From NCBI GenBank assembly GCA_025716855.1, contig JAIXMQ010000054.1, positions 124,001 through 188,000 on the forward strand: a DNA stretch of 64,000 nt. Reading direction: 5' to 3'. How positions within the stretch are numbered: the stretch's first letter is position 1; every line of letters starts with the position of its first letter. The DNA comes from Pilaira anomala. Taxonomy: Eukaryota; Mucoromycota; Mucoromycetes; Mucorales; Mucoraceae. This document shows, one piece after another, positions 21,688 to 34,371 of this stretch. The notes beneath the pieces were generated by a model. It had not been told where the DNA came from and searched no databases. It was given only the letters and a program-made list of their open reading frames with translations. The position numbers and the translations under genes were made by a program.

Positions 21688-24120
21688 GATTTTATTTTGA
21701 GGAAGTGGTGTATGTAGACATGGTAACTTTTTCTATTAAAAATTGAGGAAAAAGAACAGTTACGGAAAAGGAGAAATAGGGATTACCAGCGTGAGAAACG
21801 AGTACAGTATTAATCATGAGCTGATCTTGGGGAACAATCGAAGCAATGTCATCAATGCTAAGACAAAAAAAACGAATCATAAAATCTTTTTTTTTGCATG
21901 AATATTACCTTGGTGCGGTACGGGTCCCTAAAAGAAAAGAGCAATTTTAGCACGGAAGATCGTATCATAGTCCCGTATTCTTGTACAGTATATCTCAATT
22001 CATATCATGCGATTGTATAAAGAGAAGGTACCCCCGATACGCACAATTATTCCAATTTCTAACATTATACTCGCTAAAAAACGATATATATTTTTGTTGT
22101 TCCTCTCCAGAAAAAGTTTATAATATACTCAAAAATAGATCTGAATTAAATTATTTACACTTGGAACGAGTAACGTTATGCATATTTAAAATAGACGTAA
22201 AACTTTCTTAAAGAGAGAAATAATGAATATATATTTAGACTCTAAAAATAATAATTGCTTATACTGTAGGGAGCAAAATAAAATTTTAGTGAAACATAAG
22301 TACAGAAAAAAAAAAAAAAAAAGGCGGCAGGAATGCTTGAAATAAACTAATATTCATGCCCTGTTTTCTCCTTTTTTTTTAAAAAAAAAAGAAAAACCAA
22401 AAAAATTATAGAGAGACACTGATATATTATTATTTTGAAACGTTTTTACACTAAAAACCGGTAAATACGGAAAAAGTGACAAATTAAGAGATATTTATAA
22501 CTAATATATATACAAAAAAAGAAAAATTGGATTTTATACAACTTATGATGACCCTCGTGCAAGCCAAGCATAAAGTTTAACTTTTTTAAATACAAATTGT
22601 AAAGTAAAAAGTGTTACACCACGCGAATTTGTAAAAAAAAAGAAAGACAGGGAAAAAAAAAAAACAAATAAATTGTTTAATTATTTAGTACCACTCTTTT
22701 TTTAGTTAAAAACAGAATATTCAGTTAAAGACACAGAAAAAAAAAAAAAAAAAGATAAAATCTATCAAATGTGCTTTCCGTAAAATCCATTTTCTAATGA
22801 AAATTTAACAAAAGCACGTTCCATATTAAATAAAGCTACTAAATTTTTTTTTTTACAGACATCTAATATACACAGAAAATATTAATGTTTTATATACTTC
22901 ATAATTAACTGCCCTGATATAAACTCGGAACATGTAAGGCTCTTGGTTCAAAAGGATAGTGTCATTTAACAAACATGCAAGCAGATTTGCATCCCACATT
23001 AATACAATCTAGTTCTATATACTATGATAAAATAAAGTACATATATAGCTACTAAGGTCGCTTTCTTAAAGAGCATGAATTTGTAAATAGGGACATATCC
23101 CTCTCTCTCTCTCTCTCTTGTAAGTAAATTAAGAGAATTAAAAGTATTTTTCTCAGGTACCTTTTAAGTTACTTAATATCTATCCCCATCTTATTGCTTG
23201 TTTACATCTTAAGAGAGAAAAGCTCAAATTTTACACTGCTATGGTAACAATGCAGTATACATGATCAAGTAAAAAAAAAAAAAAATAAATAAATAAAGTT
23301 TGATATATATTAATACGAACTCAGTAATATATCATTTATATACACTTGATATTTTGTACGAGGTCATCAATATTCAATGGACTGTGCTTTATATTCTATC
23401 GTTTCCAATAAATCAATAATAAAAAAAAAACCACCCCATGTTGTCATATGCAAAGCGAAGAGAAGGAGAATAAGATCAATTTTTTAAATGGTTATTAATT
23501 TACATTATCTCAGAAACATAAATTAGTATTTTTTAAACCTGTTTTATTACAGCTAACGCACAAATCGAAACACACTTGAGACGTTATATCAAAATAATTG
23601 ACACGACATAGTTAACCATTTATAGAATGTGTCTAGTACATAAAAATCAGGTTCTCTCTCTCTCTTTAAGTGCTAAGAAAAAAAGAATCGAGGTCTTTTT
23701 TTTTTTTTTTTTTTTTTTTTTTTCTTGTGTCTAATAATTTTATAATATAACTGCAAATTAATAGTTTACTATTTAAAATACCTAGCACATTGAAATATAT
23801 ATATTTTCAAAATGAATGCCCAATCGATGAATTAGGAAATAGAAGGTGTAGTAACAATAAATTATTAATGTGGGACAAAGCAACTATAACTGGGTCTTAT
23901 CCTTGCTTTGTTTAAACTAGGCGGAAGGTTAAAAAAAAAAAAAAAAAAGAAATAACACAGATATTAATTGACCGTGCAACATTTCTTTTTAATATAAATA
24001 CCCATCACTCTTTCTTCTTTTCTTACTTTCGATAGTAATCTTTCAACCTTTCCTTTTCTCTCCCAGAATACAAAAACAATCCCCATTCCTTTCACTTTTC
24101 CCCTCCTTTTATATATAAAA
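21688..24120. other. AT-rich intergenic DNA
   Basis: About 2.4 kb with homopolymers, a T10/A10 junction near 22371-22390, a (CT) tract at 23101-23118 and a 23-base T run near 23700. A weak cluster of possible exons lies on the minus strand at 21692-21985 (see findings). The last 130 bp before 24121 are C/T-rich and include ATATAA-type sequences, consistent with the LysM gene promoter. Confidence 0.5.
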
Positions 24121-24892
24121 ATGAAATTGACTTTAGCCGCCTCCGCTCTTGCACTCGCCACTGGCGTTTCTGCCATCATTCCCAACTGTGTTGAGACTAT
24201 TGTTGGTAAGAATATATATCTCAAGAATTAAAAGTTTTTTTTTTTATATACTTATTTTACTTCTTTTTATAGCCGCCAAGGGTGATAACTGCCACACCGT
24301 TTCTTCTGGACGTGACGTTTCTATCCAACAATTGTACAGATGGAACTTCGGTTTTGATGCTCCCGGTGATTGTTCTTCTTTCCAAGAAGGTGAGACCTAC
24401 TGTGTCAAGGTTGATAACAGACTTCGTAAGAGACATTGGTTCTACAAGACCGATAGTCTTAGCGGTCAAAAGTTAGCCCTTGCCAGAAATAAGATTGCTT
24501 CTGCTAAGAAGACCACCAAGAAGACCACTAAGAAGACCACCAAGAAGACCACCAAGAAGACTACCAAGAAGACTACCAAGAAGACCACCAAGAAGACTAC
24601 CACCAAGAAGACCACCACCAAGAAGGCTTCTGCTGCCGTCACTCAATCTAAGCCTGGTATGGACTGGAGTTCTACTCCCGCTAACGCTCCTTCCAACGCT
24701 GTTAGACATATTATTTCCACCTGTACCAAGTACGCTACTGTTGATAAGTCTTATACTTGGTGTGGTGATTTCGTTGAAAGAAACGGTCTTACTCTTGCTC
24801 AACTTTACAAGTGGAACGCTTTCCTTCATGGTCCCGGTAAGCACGAATGTGATAACCTCGATGATGGTAAGGCTTACTGTATCAAGGCTTAA
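24121..24892 (+). CDS. Secreted two-LysM protein with Lys/Thr repeat linker
   Basis: Secreted protein of 234 residues with two LysM (chitin or peptidoglycan-type carbohydrate-binding, CBM50) domains and no catalytic domain. Exons 24121-24205 and 24273-24892 join in phase 1. The N-terminal signal peptide is 'MKLTLAASALALATGVSA'. LysM1 (about residues 22-73) carries 'LYRWNFGF' and 'GETYCVKV'; LysM2 (about 190-234) carries 'LAQLYKWNAF' and 'GKAYCIKA'. Each has cysteines likely to form disulphides. Between them lies a linker with about ten tandem TTKK units and variants, very basic. Codons are biased to AAG, ACC, GTC and CTT, suggesting high expression. It may mask cell-wall chitin in the manner of fungal LysM effectors, or be a structural wall protein; this is inference. 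Confidence 0.9.
24508..24630 (+). repeat. Coding minisatellite (Lys-Thr repeat)
   Basis: Tandem 12-bp units of the AAGACCACCAAG type within the LysM gene, encoding repeated Thr-Thr-Lys-Lys. Third-base differences between units show that the repeat is not perfectly homogeneous. Confidence 0.85.
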
Positions 24893-25028
24893 ATAAAATA
24901 ACAAAAAACCCTCCCCAAGAAAGTTATTTTATAAAGCATGTATTAATATCATTTTAAATTATTGTAATTGTATCAAAATAAAAAATAAATAAATAAATAA
25001 ATTATTTCTCTCATTTTTTTTTTTTTAT

Positions 25029-26105
25029 TTATTCATCGTGATGATTATCCATTGCTTCTTTTTCTAATAATTGATCTATATCTACCAACTTCCAATTCCA
25101 ATCATTTATAGGTTCTCCAGTCTCTGAATCTCTTCCTGAAACCATTTTACTTGCTGGACTGAAATAAGGTGTAGCAAATCTCATTCGCATCGTACGTCTT
25201 CCTTCATCATACAACAAAACTTTTTCTTCTGCTTGGTCTTTTTCAGTCACTTGAAATTTAATATCTGCATCAATCAATACATCCACTCCTACTTGAACTC
25301 CTTCCATAATACTCTTGGAAATACGCTCTCGATATTCTTGAAAGGGTTCTTCTAATTCATTCACTTTAGCCTTATGTAATCCAATCTGAACCGTCATCCA
25401 TCGCATGATTTCATACTTTCTATCATCTGAAAACGCATTTGGATTACCTAATGTAATCCAAATATCTCCAACATTCACATCATAAATTTGTGGAATCTCA
25501 ATATCAATCTTTGTATCCTTGGGTGTTGCCTCTATAAATCGTTCTAAAAGATCTGGTCCTAATAATTCCAATAATTCCTCTTTTTTCTCTGTATCCTCTG
25601 GATGATTCAATTGATCAGATAATAATCTCACTGCTCTACGCGTTGCCAAACTAGCTGTATATATATGTTTAGTATATTTTGTGTCGTTATCAATGATACA
25701 TATATATATATATATACCTCCAACTAAAAATTGGTCTGGAAAATTATCATGTCCTGTGTTTAATTGAAGAATACGTGTACCTAACCACTGTCCTAAATAA
25801 TGTTGAACAGATACTGGTAAAATATTTAAAAAACTCCAATCACGAGGTGCTTCTTCATATGGATATTTTGGAATACGAGGTTCGTCACTACTTAATAACC
25901 AAGCTATAAAAAAGAGTTTAGCAAAAAAAAAAGAAAAAAGAAAAAGGTGTCAAACACTAAAAAAAAAAAAAAAAAATACTTTACGAAACTTTTCAATCTC
26001 GCTTTCTGTCTTTTTGTTTAAACACCTAGTAGTAACAGAAAATAACCGAGCAGGTTGTAGTACTACTCTTTGTCTTGTAATCAATCCAGTTCTAAATACT
26101 TGCAT
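25029..26105 (-). CDS. Mitochondrial MAIP1/Tim44-like protein
   Basis: 310-residue protein from three exons: 26105-25985, 25903-25718 and 25654-25029. The N-terminus 'MQVFRTGLITRQRVVLQPAR' is rich in Arg and hydroxylated residues with no acid, a typical mitochondrial presequence. The conserved body begins around 'PIPKYPYEEAPRDWSFL' (exon 2) and 'HYLGQWLGTRIL', continues with 'FLVGASLATRRAVRLLS', and ends with 'NDWNWKLVDIDQLL'. The order (short helix, basic pair, alpha/beta domain, Trp-Lys ending) resembles matrix AAA peptidase-interacting protein 1, of the Tim44-like superfamily, which assists m-AAA protease substrates. An Mba1/mL45-type ribosome receptor is the main alternative. It is divergent from VPS51 with 164 bp between the start codons. 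Confidence 0.6.
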
Positions 26106-26269
26106 CTTTAATATTAAAAAGCCTTAAAAAAAAAAAGGAAGTTTTGTTTTAGTTTTGTTTTTTTTTTCGCCCCCAGTTGATGAGAATACAGCCAATAAGA
26201 TTGTAATATGTACAGCAAAAAGAATGCATTTTTCTGCTTTAAGCTTTTCCTCTTTTCTGAAAAAAAAAT
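26106..26269. promoter_or_regulatory. Bidirectional promoter, MAIP1-like / VPS51
   Basis: 164 bp between two divergent ATGs. It contains an A12 run, a GTTTT-rich block and no other open frame; both genes must be controlled from within it or from inside the neighbouring gene. Confidence 0.5.
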
Positions 26270-28944
26270 ATGGAAAACAATACACAACCACCAGCAAGGC
26301 GTACAAAGCCTCGTGAAAGAAACAGTTTATTAAAAAAATATTATGGTTTAAAAGATACTTCCACACCTACAGAACCACCCGTACAGGACAATAAACCTTT
26401 TGACTTGGATGGCAATACTTTCAACTCGAGTAAATACTTTGCTTCCTTATTAAAAGTAAAACCTTTACAAGGTTTAATAGAAAAAGATAATGAACTTGTA
26501 ACAGGTATATATATACATATAAGACGAACAAAAAACTGCCCCCCACCTACCCTCATCTAAAAAACCATTCTAAACAGAGATTCGTGAGATTGATGGTGAC
26601 ATGAAAACTCTCGTGTATGAAAACTATAATAAATTTATCAGCGCAACTGACACCATTCGAAAGATGAAGTCAAACGTACAAGACATGGAGTCAGAAATGT
26701 CTCGACTGAACGAAAATATATCCGGTATATCCAAACAATCCAAATTCATTAACGGTGAACTAGGTCCTAACCGTAAAAAGATTCAACAACTTTCCAACGT
26801 TCATAACTCTCTCAAACGACTTCAATTCATTTTTGAATTACCTAATCGACTTCAACTTTGTTTAACTAAAAAGAGATACAGCCAAGCCGTGAAATATTAT
26901 TCAAAAGCAAGTAAATTATTAGATCATTATAAACATATGCCCGCATTTAAAGGCATCGAAAGAGATTGTCATCACATCATGGATAAAGTCAATTCGGATA
27001 TCTGGGCTGCTTTGACTGACCCAAATCTTTCTTTACAAAAAATCGCTGAAGAGATCAAATTATTAGTCTTATTAGGTGAAGACCCACAAAAGTTATGGAA
27101 GAAATACATTGAAATGTAACTGAAAACACGAGATAATAAATGTGTAACGCACTAAAACTAATTTTTTTTTTTTTTTTTTTAAAATAATATAGACAAGTAT
27201 CAATGTTAAATCGAAAACAAAGAGAAAACTCAAATCCAGTCAGCATCAAAGACTTGATTGAATTCTATATTGTTCCATTAGAAGATATAGTCAAGCACTT
27301 TGAAACTTTATTCCTTGCAACTGAGAAGAACGATACCCTATCTTCTCTCGCCAACTTGACACCTGACCAAAAAGAAGAAGCCAAACATCATTTATTAGTA
27401 GCCATTCATCCACACATTGACTCCTTTTTCAAACTTGCTCAAGAATTCATTCAACTCCCAACTTCCATTACTATCAAAGACACGCATTTACCTCAATTCG
27501 ATCACCTCGCTCAACTTCAATCTGCTTTACTCACACATACTCAAGCACTGAAATCCGTTGCTAAAATAGATGAACGCATGATTCAATTAACTGCTGACTG
27601 GGAATCTGCACTCATCCATAACGTCTTTGATTCTTTAATCCTTGGCCTAAAGGATCATTTCAATAAATTCATACTTTCTTTACACCAACAAGCAAACGAT
27701 GTATCATCTGAATTTGATACTGATCGTATTGCTGGATTCATTCAAGATACTCAAACTTGGCTTCTAGATCATTTCATAAATACTTGTTTATTACCATTAA
27801 ATCAATACCTCGATACCACTTTACCACTTACTTTATCTCGTATACAATTCGGTATTAAAAACATTTGGCAAAAGATATCTGATCGATTTGAGGTAAAAAG
27901 AAAAAAAAACATACAAGAAACTAATAAAAAATAACACCTTGATTTAGAATGTTCATAAAACAAGTAAATTAGATAAAGCATCACTACAAATATTCATGCT
28001 AGTAGGTTCTAGACTATGTTATGACTTGGCCGATAACGGTATATTCCATGTCTACTCTACATTCTCTTCTCAATTCTGTAGACCAGTAGTAGAGAGCAGT
28101 ACTTACAGTTCACCTGATCAAGACGCAAAGATAGAACCTAATTTAATTCCAGATATGAACCAAACGATCGAACTTTACCTCAAGACAGGCCAAACATTAT
28201 TAAACAAACAAATGATGCAAGAAGGATACCGTCTTTCTGCTCGTATTCAAGAATCCTATCTTTTCAGCACACTGAAATCTGTTACGCACGTATCCGAGAT
28301 ATGGTACTTAGTTTACAATCGATTAAAATACACTGAACGACTCGTGGAATCCATTTACCCACCTGCTCATCCATCCCCTCCTTCAAAACGATCTCCATCC
28401 GTAGATAACTCTGAATCAGATTATGATTATGGACCTTACTCGACTCGAAACGTACAGCAACTTCAATCCACACATAGTCTAACCACTGTCTCATCTATCT
28501 CTGAGTTACAACCTTTACCTCCTTCGGATAGATTTGGAAGTACAGATATCAACATGATGAATAATATAGACAAATTGTTTGCTGATAGAGTAGATATCTA
28601 TCGAAAAGTAGATCCTTCTCCCATTGGTATCTGTACTGCTTTAATCTTGATCTTGTTAAAATCTTTCTTGGAGGTCACGAGAGAGATGGAAATGAATACG
28701 GTCTATTATCAACAAATTCAAGTAGATATAGAATATATTAAACGTATCATTTGGCCTTATATTGGTGAAGAAAAGTAAAATCTATTTATCTTTTTTTTTT
28801 TTTTTTTCTCAACTAAATTTCTTTTTCTTTTATAGGTGGGCTAGTACCATGTTACAAGAAGTATTATCGGGTGTATATACACGTTGTAGTTCTCCAATCT
28901 CTATTAATCAAGATGAACTTGCTTTAATATTAACTCCATCCTAA
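26270..28944 (+). CDS. VPS51: Vps51, GARP/EARP tethering complex subunit
   Basis: 802-residue Vps51 (Fat-free/ANG2 family), a subunit of the GARP and EARP complexes that tether endosome-derived vesicles at the trans-Golgi and recycling endosomes. Five exons: 26270-26504, 26578-27115, 27193-27892, 27948-28774 and 28836-28944, all phases consistent. Diagnostic is 'MKTLVYENYNKFISATDTI' near residue 85, the Vps51 signature, followed by coiled-coil helices. The N-terminus begins with a short basic segment. Length is close to the metazoan form (about 780) rather than the truncated budding-yeast protein (164). The apparent stop just after 'YIEM' at 27118 lies inside intron 2. It shares its promoter region with the MAIP1-like gene. 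Confidence 0.93.
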
Positions 28945-29461
28945 AAATAAAAAATATGCGTTTTCTGTGTTAAGCTGATATCACAAGCTACAGTTACTAT
29001 ATTAAGAGGTTGATTGACAGGTGACTTTTCAACTTTTTGTTTATGGTTGTACCAAAAAAAAAAGGTACAAACAAGGAGCTTTTTTTTTTTGGTACCTGGA
29101 ATACATAAATATTTACATTATTGAGACCATTTACAAAAGAAAAAAAAAAAAAAAAAAAGATAAAGAAAATTTCATGATAATACCTATAAGACCTAAATTA
29201 AATACAGCCTCTTTATACTAGTGATTAGACTTAATACTACTACTAATACTACTACATCATATAATCCCAGTAGAAGAAACCATAACCTTTTTTAATCACA
29301 CATTTTAGATTAAGAAAAAAAAAAAAAAAAACGGGGTAGATATACAACACCAGCATCAATCTCCGAAATATTTTCTTATAAACTTTTTTTTTTTTTTTTT
29401 TTTTTCGATTTTCTTTTTTTTTTTCTTTCTTTTTTCTTCTTTTTATACAATAGATACCGTT
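28945..29461. other. Intergenic region between VPS51 and the phosphorylase-kinase gene
   Basis: 517 bp, mostly A/T homopolymers; the last 80 bp are almost pure T with C, a pyrimidine-rich leader before the ATG at 29462. No gene seen. Confidence 0.5.
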
Positions 29462-32448
29462 ATGACTAAATCATCAAGAAAAGATATAATAGATAGACTA
29501 GAATATTATTATCAAGTCATTAACAAGACAATCATATCCAAGCAAAATGCATCCAGTGGCTTAATGCCTGCCTCTACTGCAATTACTGTAAACTATCTTT
29601 TTTTTTTTTTTATTCTTTTTAAGCATAAACTAATTTCTTTTTTTACGTATAGAGCCATGGTGACTATACTGATGCTTGGGTCAGGTAAATAATAATAATA
29701 TAAATATCATCTACACATCACATTACTTATACATTTATATAGAGATAATGTATATTCTATTTACGCTGTCTATGGTCTTGCCTTAGCTTATAAGAGATTA
29801 GATGATAGTACCGGGAGAGCATGTAAGTAACAAAGAAAAAAAAAAAAAGGGGGGGGGGAGAGGGGAGGGAAATCTCTCTCTCTCTCTCTCTTTATCAATG
29901 TACGATTTTCATAATGAATTATTATTAAAAAAAAAAAAAAATACTTCTTATATAGTTGAGCTTCAATATTCCGTTGTTAAATTGATGAGAGGTTTATTAT
30001 TTTCTATGATGCGTCAATCACATAAAGTCGAACAGTTCAAACAAACCCAATCATTAGAACATGCACTTCATGCTAAATACAATACAAAAACTGGTGAAAC
30101 CGTTGTAGGTGATTTTGAATGGGGACATTTACAGGTACAAAAAAAAAATATATATATATACAAGATAAAAAAAAAAAAAAAAGTGGAGTCTGTATTTTTA
30201 ACTGTAATATATAGATCGATGCAACTAGTTTCTTTTTATTAGCTTTAGCAGATATGACAGCTGGTGGTCTCAACATAATTTATACCCAAGATGAAGTAGA
30301 CTTTATTCAAAACCTTGTATTTTATATTGAAAGTAAGCACTTTGATTACCTAATGTAACACAACAAACTAAAAAAAAAATATATATATATCTTTTTCATT
30401 ATTATAGGAGCTTACCGTACACCTGATTACGGTATTTGGGAAAGAGGTAATAAAATCAATCACGGCCAACCTGAATTAAATTCTTCTTCCATTGGTATGG
30501 CTGTTGCTGCATTACGTGCAATTAACGGTATCAATTTATTTGGTGCACGAGGTGGTCCATCCTCTGTAAGTTTTTTTCTAACTTTTGAACACACCCCCCC
30601 TCCCCTCCGCTTTACATCTTTTTAATACTTATATCTTCAATAGGTCATTCATGTTTTACCTGATGAATTAACACGTAACGCAACAACACTTCATAGCTTT
30701 TTACCAAGAGAATCCAACTCAAAAGAAATCGATGCATCGGTATTATCCATCATTGGATTCCCTGCATTTGCAGTAGACGACCCAACACTTATCCAACGTA
30801 CAAAAGATCAAGTCAAACAAAAACTCGAAGGAAAATACGGTATGAAACGATTCTTACGAGACGGACATCAAACCATGGTCGAAGACACCTCTCGATTGTA
30901 TTACGAGGAACAAGAACTCAAAGTATTTGAAGACATTGAGTCCGAATGGCCACTCTTTTTCACTTACATGGTCTTGGAAGGTTTATTCACGGGTAACCTA
31001 GACCAAGCAAAAGAATATCAACGTAAAATAGACCCATTACTTGTCAACTCGCTCGAGGACAATGAGGACGGTTTGAATATACCTTTATTACCTGAACTTT
31101 ATTTCGTTGAAAAACATTTGATTGCAGCTGAAAAGGAAAACCCGCATTCTCAATCTCGTACACCCAATGATAATGTACCTTTAGTTTGGGCTCTTTCGCT
31201 TTACTTCTTGGGCGGTCTCATCACGGAAGATTTACTTTCTCCTTCTGAAGTAGACCCACTCGGTCGTCGATTCAATAGTACCAAATTAGCTAAAGAAAGT
31301 ATCATTCAAATCGTACTTTTGTCCGAAGATAGAGATCTTCAATCTACTTTATCTACTTTTGGTCTCGAAACTCAAACCCTTGAACACGTTTCTTCTACAA
31401 CCACTGTCTTACCCCCTCAAGCACTTGTAGATGTTTATGCTGGTTTAGGTCTGAACGAAAAGATGAACATGAGTGGTCGACCCAAAAGGTAAATAATAAT
31501 AATAATAATGTATTTCTCTTACAATTTATACTAAACATTTTTTTTTTCAAGACCTATCGGTGTCTTGGGTACTTCTCGATTCTATAAAATTCAAGGTCAA
31601 ACCTACGCCTTCACTCCACACTTTATGGACAACAACGAATTCTACATGAACGCTGATCCAAACTACTTGGTCTCCGAATTCGAAAGTGAACTAAGTTTCA
31701 CCAAGAACAACTGGTACTACCCCGGCAGACCCACCATGGTAGTTGTTCTCTCGCATGCACTTTTAGGTTCAGACGTATCCGAACCATCCAAGAAGAACCT
31801 CCTCAATTTCTTTGCCAATTTACGTACTGGCTACTCCAAAGACAAAGTGCGTGTCAAACTCTGCCGATTAGCGGAGACCATCAACACAAGTAACATTGAA
31901 TCCTTGGATTTCTTGATCCATAAACCTCAAGTGGACTGGCAACGTATCTTACGTATCGCGCATGCTTCTCGTATCTCTAAAAAGAAATTAGGTTACAACG
32001 CTTCAAAGACACAAGCAAGTACGCCGGGACATCGTACACCGGGTATGCCAGGTTCACATGGCGGTGGTGGTAGAACCCCTAAGCGAAAGAATACGACCTT
32101 TTATGGTAAATCGTTAGCTTCGCCTCTTTATAAAACCCATGACGAGAATTACTTTGATGAATTGACAAACGCGCTTCATAAATTAAAGGCTTTGGCTGAA
32201 CCCGAATTCAAGTTGAAGGCGCATGAAGATAAACCCTTCATCGTTCAATCTCCTCCTTTCGATTCTCCTCCTCCTCTGCTGGTTCAACAACTGGAAAAGA
32301 AGACAGGCACTGTACCTTCGGCAATCAAACAAGATCCTTCGAGTTCTCCTCATGAAATGCTTTCTTTAACTTTAGGTGATGATGCTCAATTTGATCAAGC
32401 CGTTGAAAGTTTATCTGCCTCTGTCAACTTGTACGACCAAATTGGTAA

Positions 32449-32485
<37 letters not shown>

Positions 32486-34371
32486 AGTATATCCACTCTC
32501 TTTTATGTATTAAATGGACAATTTTTTTTCTTTCTTTCTTTCTAGATTTATTACAATACATGATCTCTTGTCGTCCTGCAACTTACTATATCGAATCTCT
32601 GGATACAACCACCACCGAACTCTTGGAAGAAGTCTACCTTAAATCCATGCGTTCTCAATACTGGTCCATTGCAAGACAAGCAGCTGGTTTATTAAAGAAA
32701 AATGTACCTTCTCTAACCATCAGTATCACTGACCTTGTCATTCGTCAAAAGCAAGTCAGTATTGGTTCTGGTCCTCAAGAATATTTAATCTCTATGCCCG
32801 TTGCTCCTGATACCTTGAAAACAATGATTAGCGAGCATTGGTAAGTGCAAATATATATATATATATAAAATGTATTTAAACATAGCATGACTTACTCCCC
32901 TCCCCCCCCTTTTTTTTTATTATTATTATCTAGTCTGGATGATGTACGTGAAGGCCCTGTCGTTCAAGAAATCTTGATTTATTTAGGAAACTTAATTCGT
33001 ACACAACCACACATGTTTGAAGGCATCTTACGTCTTCGTACACATTACATTATCATTGCACTTCGAGAAGAAATCAGTCGTGTGCATCAAACAGATGAAG
33101 AAGAATCCGTTGAACTTCTGATGCAATTATCTCCATTTGAACTCAAATCACTTCTCAACACTATCCTTTCCGGACCCAGTCTCTGTCACCACAGCAACAA
33201 CACCAACAACAACAACAACACTAGCACCAACACCAGCAGCACCACAAGTATGGTTCATGACAGATCCAGCGGTTTCTTAAAGCAAGAAAGAGACATCATC
33301 CCTTCCCTGGATTCTTCTACGATTAACATCAAAGCTCAATCCGCTGGTTACTTCTCTGGTAACTTTGCTACGGTAGAAATAAACGGTACGATCATGCACG
33401 CCAATTCACGCGGACTTCATGTCTGGGCCACCAGTCTCCATCGTACCGATCACATCATCTTGGAACGTGCCTCTTTCGATACCCATATCTCAAAAGAAGA
33501 AAGTCAAGCATTGGTTCAATTCCTAAACTGGATCCAACCCGATATGATTTTCGTCATCGCATGTAAAGATGAATGTGTTGAACGCTTGACGGAGGAGGCC
33601 ATACACGCATTAGAACAACTTGGTAGTAAAAAGATCAGAGACCTCAAGTACCGTGACTCTTACGTCTTGATCGGCGTCAAGGGAGGAACAGGAGGAGGAG
33701 GGGACCCAGACTGTATACTACTGGAGTCACATCAAGTAGCCACAGAGGGTCCTACACCAATCCTTCAAACCACATTCACCATGAAATCCACCGATCCTAA
33801 AAAAGAAGAGAATAATACCACGCAACAGCAACAACAAGAACCTATCTCCCTTGACACTGTCCATCAATACTTCCCTACAGCAAACGGTAGATGGTTACGT
33901 CGTAGAAAGAACGATGGTGCTCTGAACAGAGTACCTACCCACTTCTTTCCTCAAGTCTGGTCTGTTTTAAACCAATCCGAAGGGTTAGTCATCAAGTCCC
34001 ATACTTTACCTCGTGACCCGATCGTATTAGAAAAGACACCAGAGGAATTCAATTTTGCCATTGCAGTCGAATCCTTCTTGGCCTGGTTCTCTGACCCGGC
34101 CGAACGTCAAGTGGCAGTAGAAGTCTTGAGTATCTTACACTTGACAAAAACAAAAAAGACAAGACACTACTGGTTGGATTTACCTGTCATCATTCATCGT
34201 GCCATTGAACTCTTTTGGTCCAAATGGGTTCACTTGAATAACCTTCACTTGGATTTTGAAAAGACCGATCATATTGAGTTGGCGCGTAAATTGTTCTTTG
34301 ATTTGCCTTTAGAAGGAACTGAAAGTACTGGAAATTATATTCAATCTAGTATTGATCTTTTATATAAATAA
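29462..34371 (+). CDS. Phosphorylase kinase alpha/beta-type regulatory subunit with inserted ILEI/PANDER-like domain
   Basis: 1387-residue homologue of the regulatory subunits of glycogen phosphorylase kinase. Ten exons, all in phase: 29462-29587, 29653-29684, 29743-29822, 29956-30134, 30215-30332, 30408-30565, 30644-31488, 31552-32444, 32546-32840, 32934-34371. The N-terminal glucoamylase-like fold is clear ('[21 protein letters not shown]', '[17 protein letters not shown]', '[21 protein letters not shown]'). A middle domain begins '[14 protein letters not shown]'; the C-terminal family segments are 'SLDDVREGP'-type (here '[15 protein letters not shown]', about residue 909), '[10 protein letters not shown]' (about 970) and '[15 protein letters not shown]' (about 1227). 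Between the last two, residues about 1042-1160 form an extra domain that matches ILEI/PANDER ('NSRGLHVW', '[17 protein letters not shown]', 'FVIACKDE', '[10 protein letters not shown]', '[12 protein letters not shown]'). In animals this position is the regulatory phosphorylated loop. Family assignment firm; role of the insert unknown. Confidence 0.92.

Noticed and set aside
24473..24904. Open frames overlapping the LysM gene in other frames and on the minus strand
   Set aside because: Products of the Lys/Thr repeat read out of frame; the secreted LysM frame explains the codon bias.
29021..29221. Short plus-strand frame between VPS51 and the phosphorylase-kinase gene
   Set aside because: Made of homopolymers and basic runs with no recognisable content; lies in intergenic sequence.
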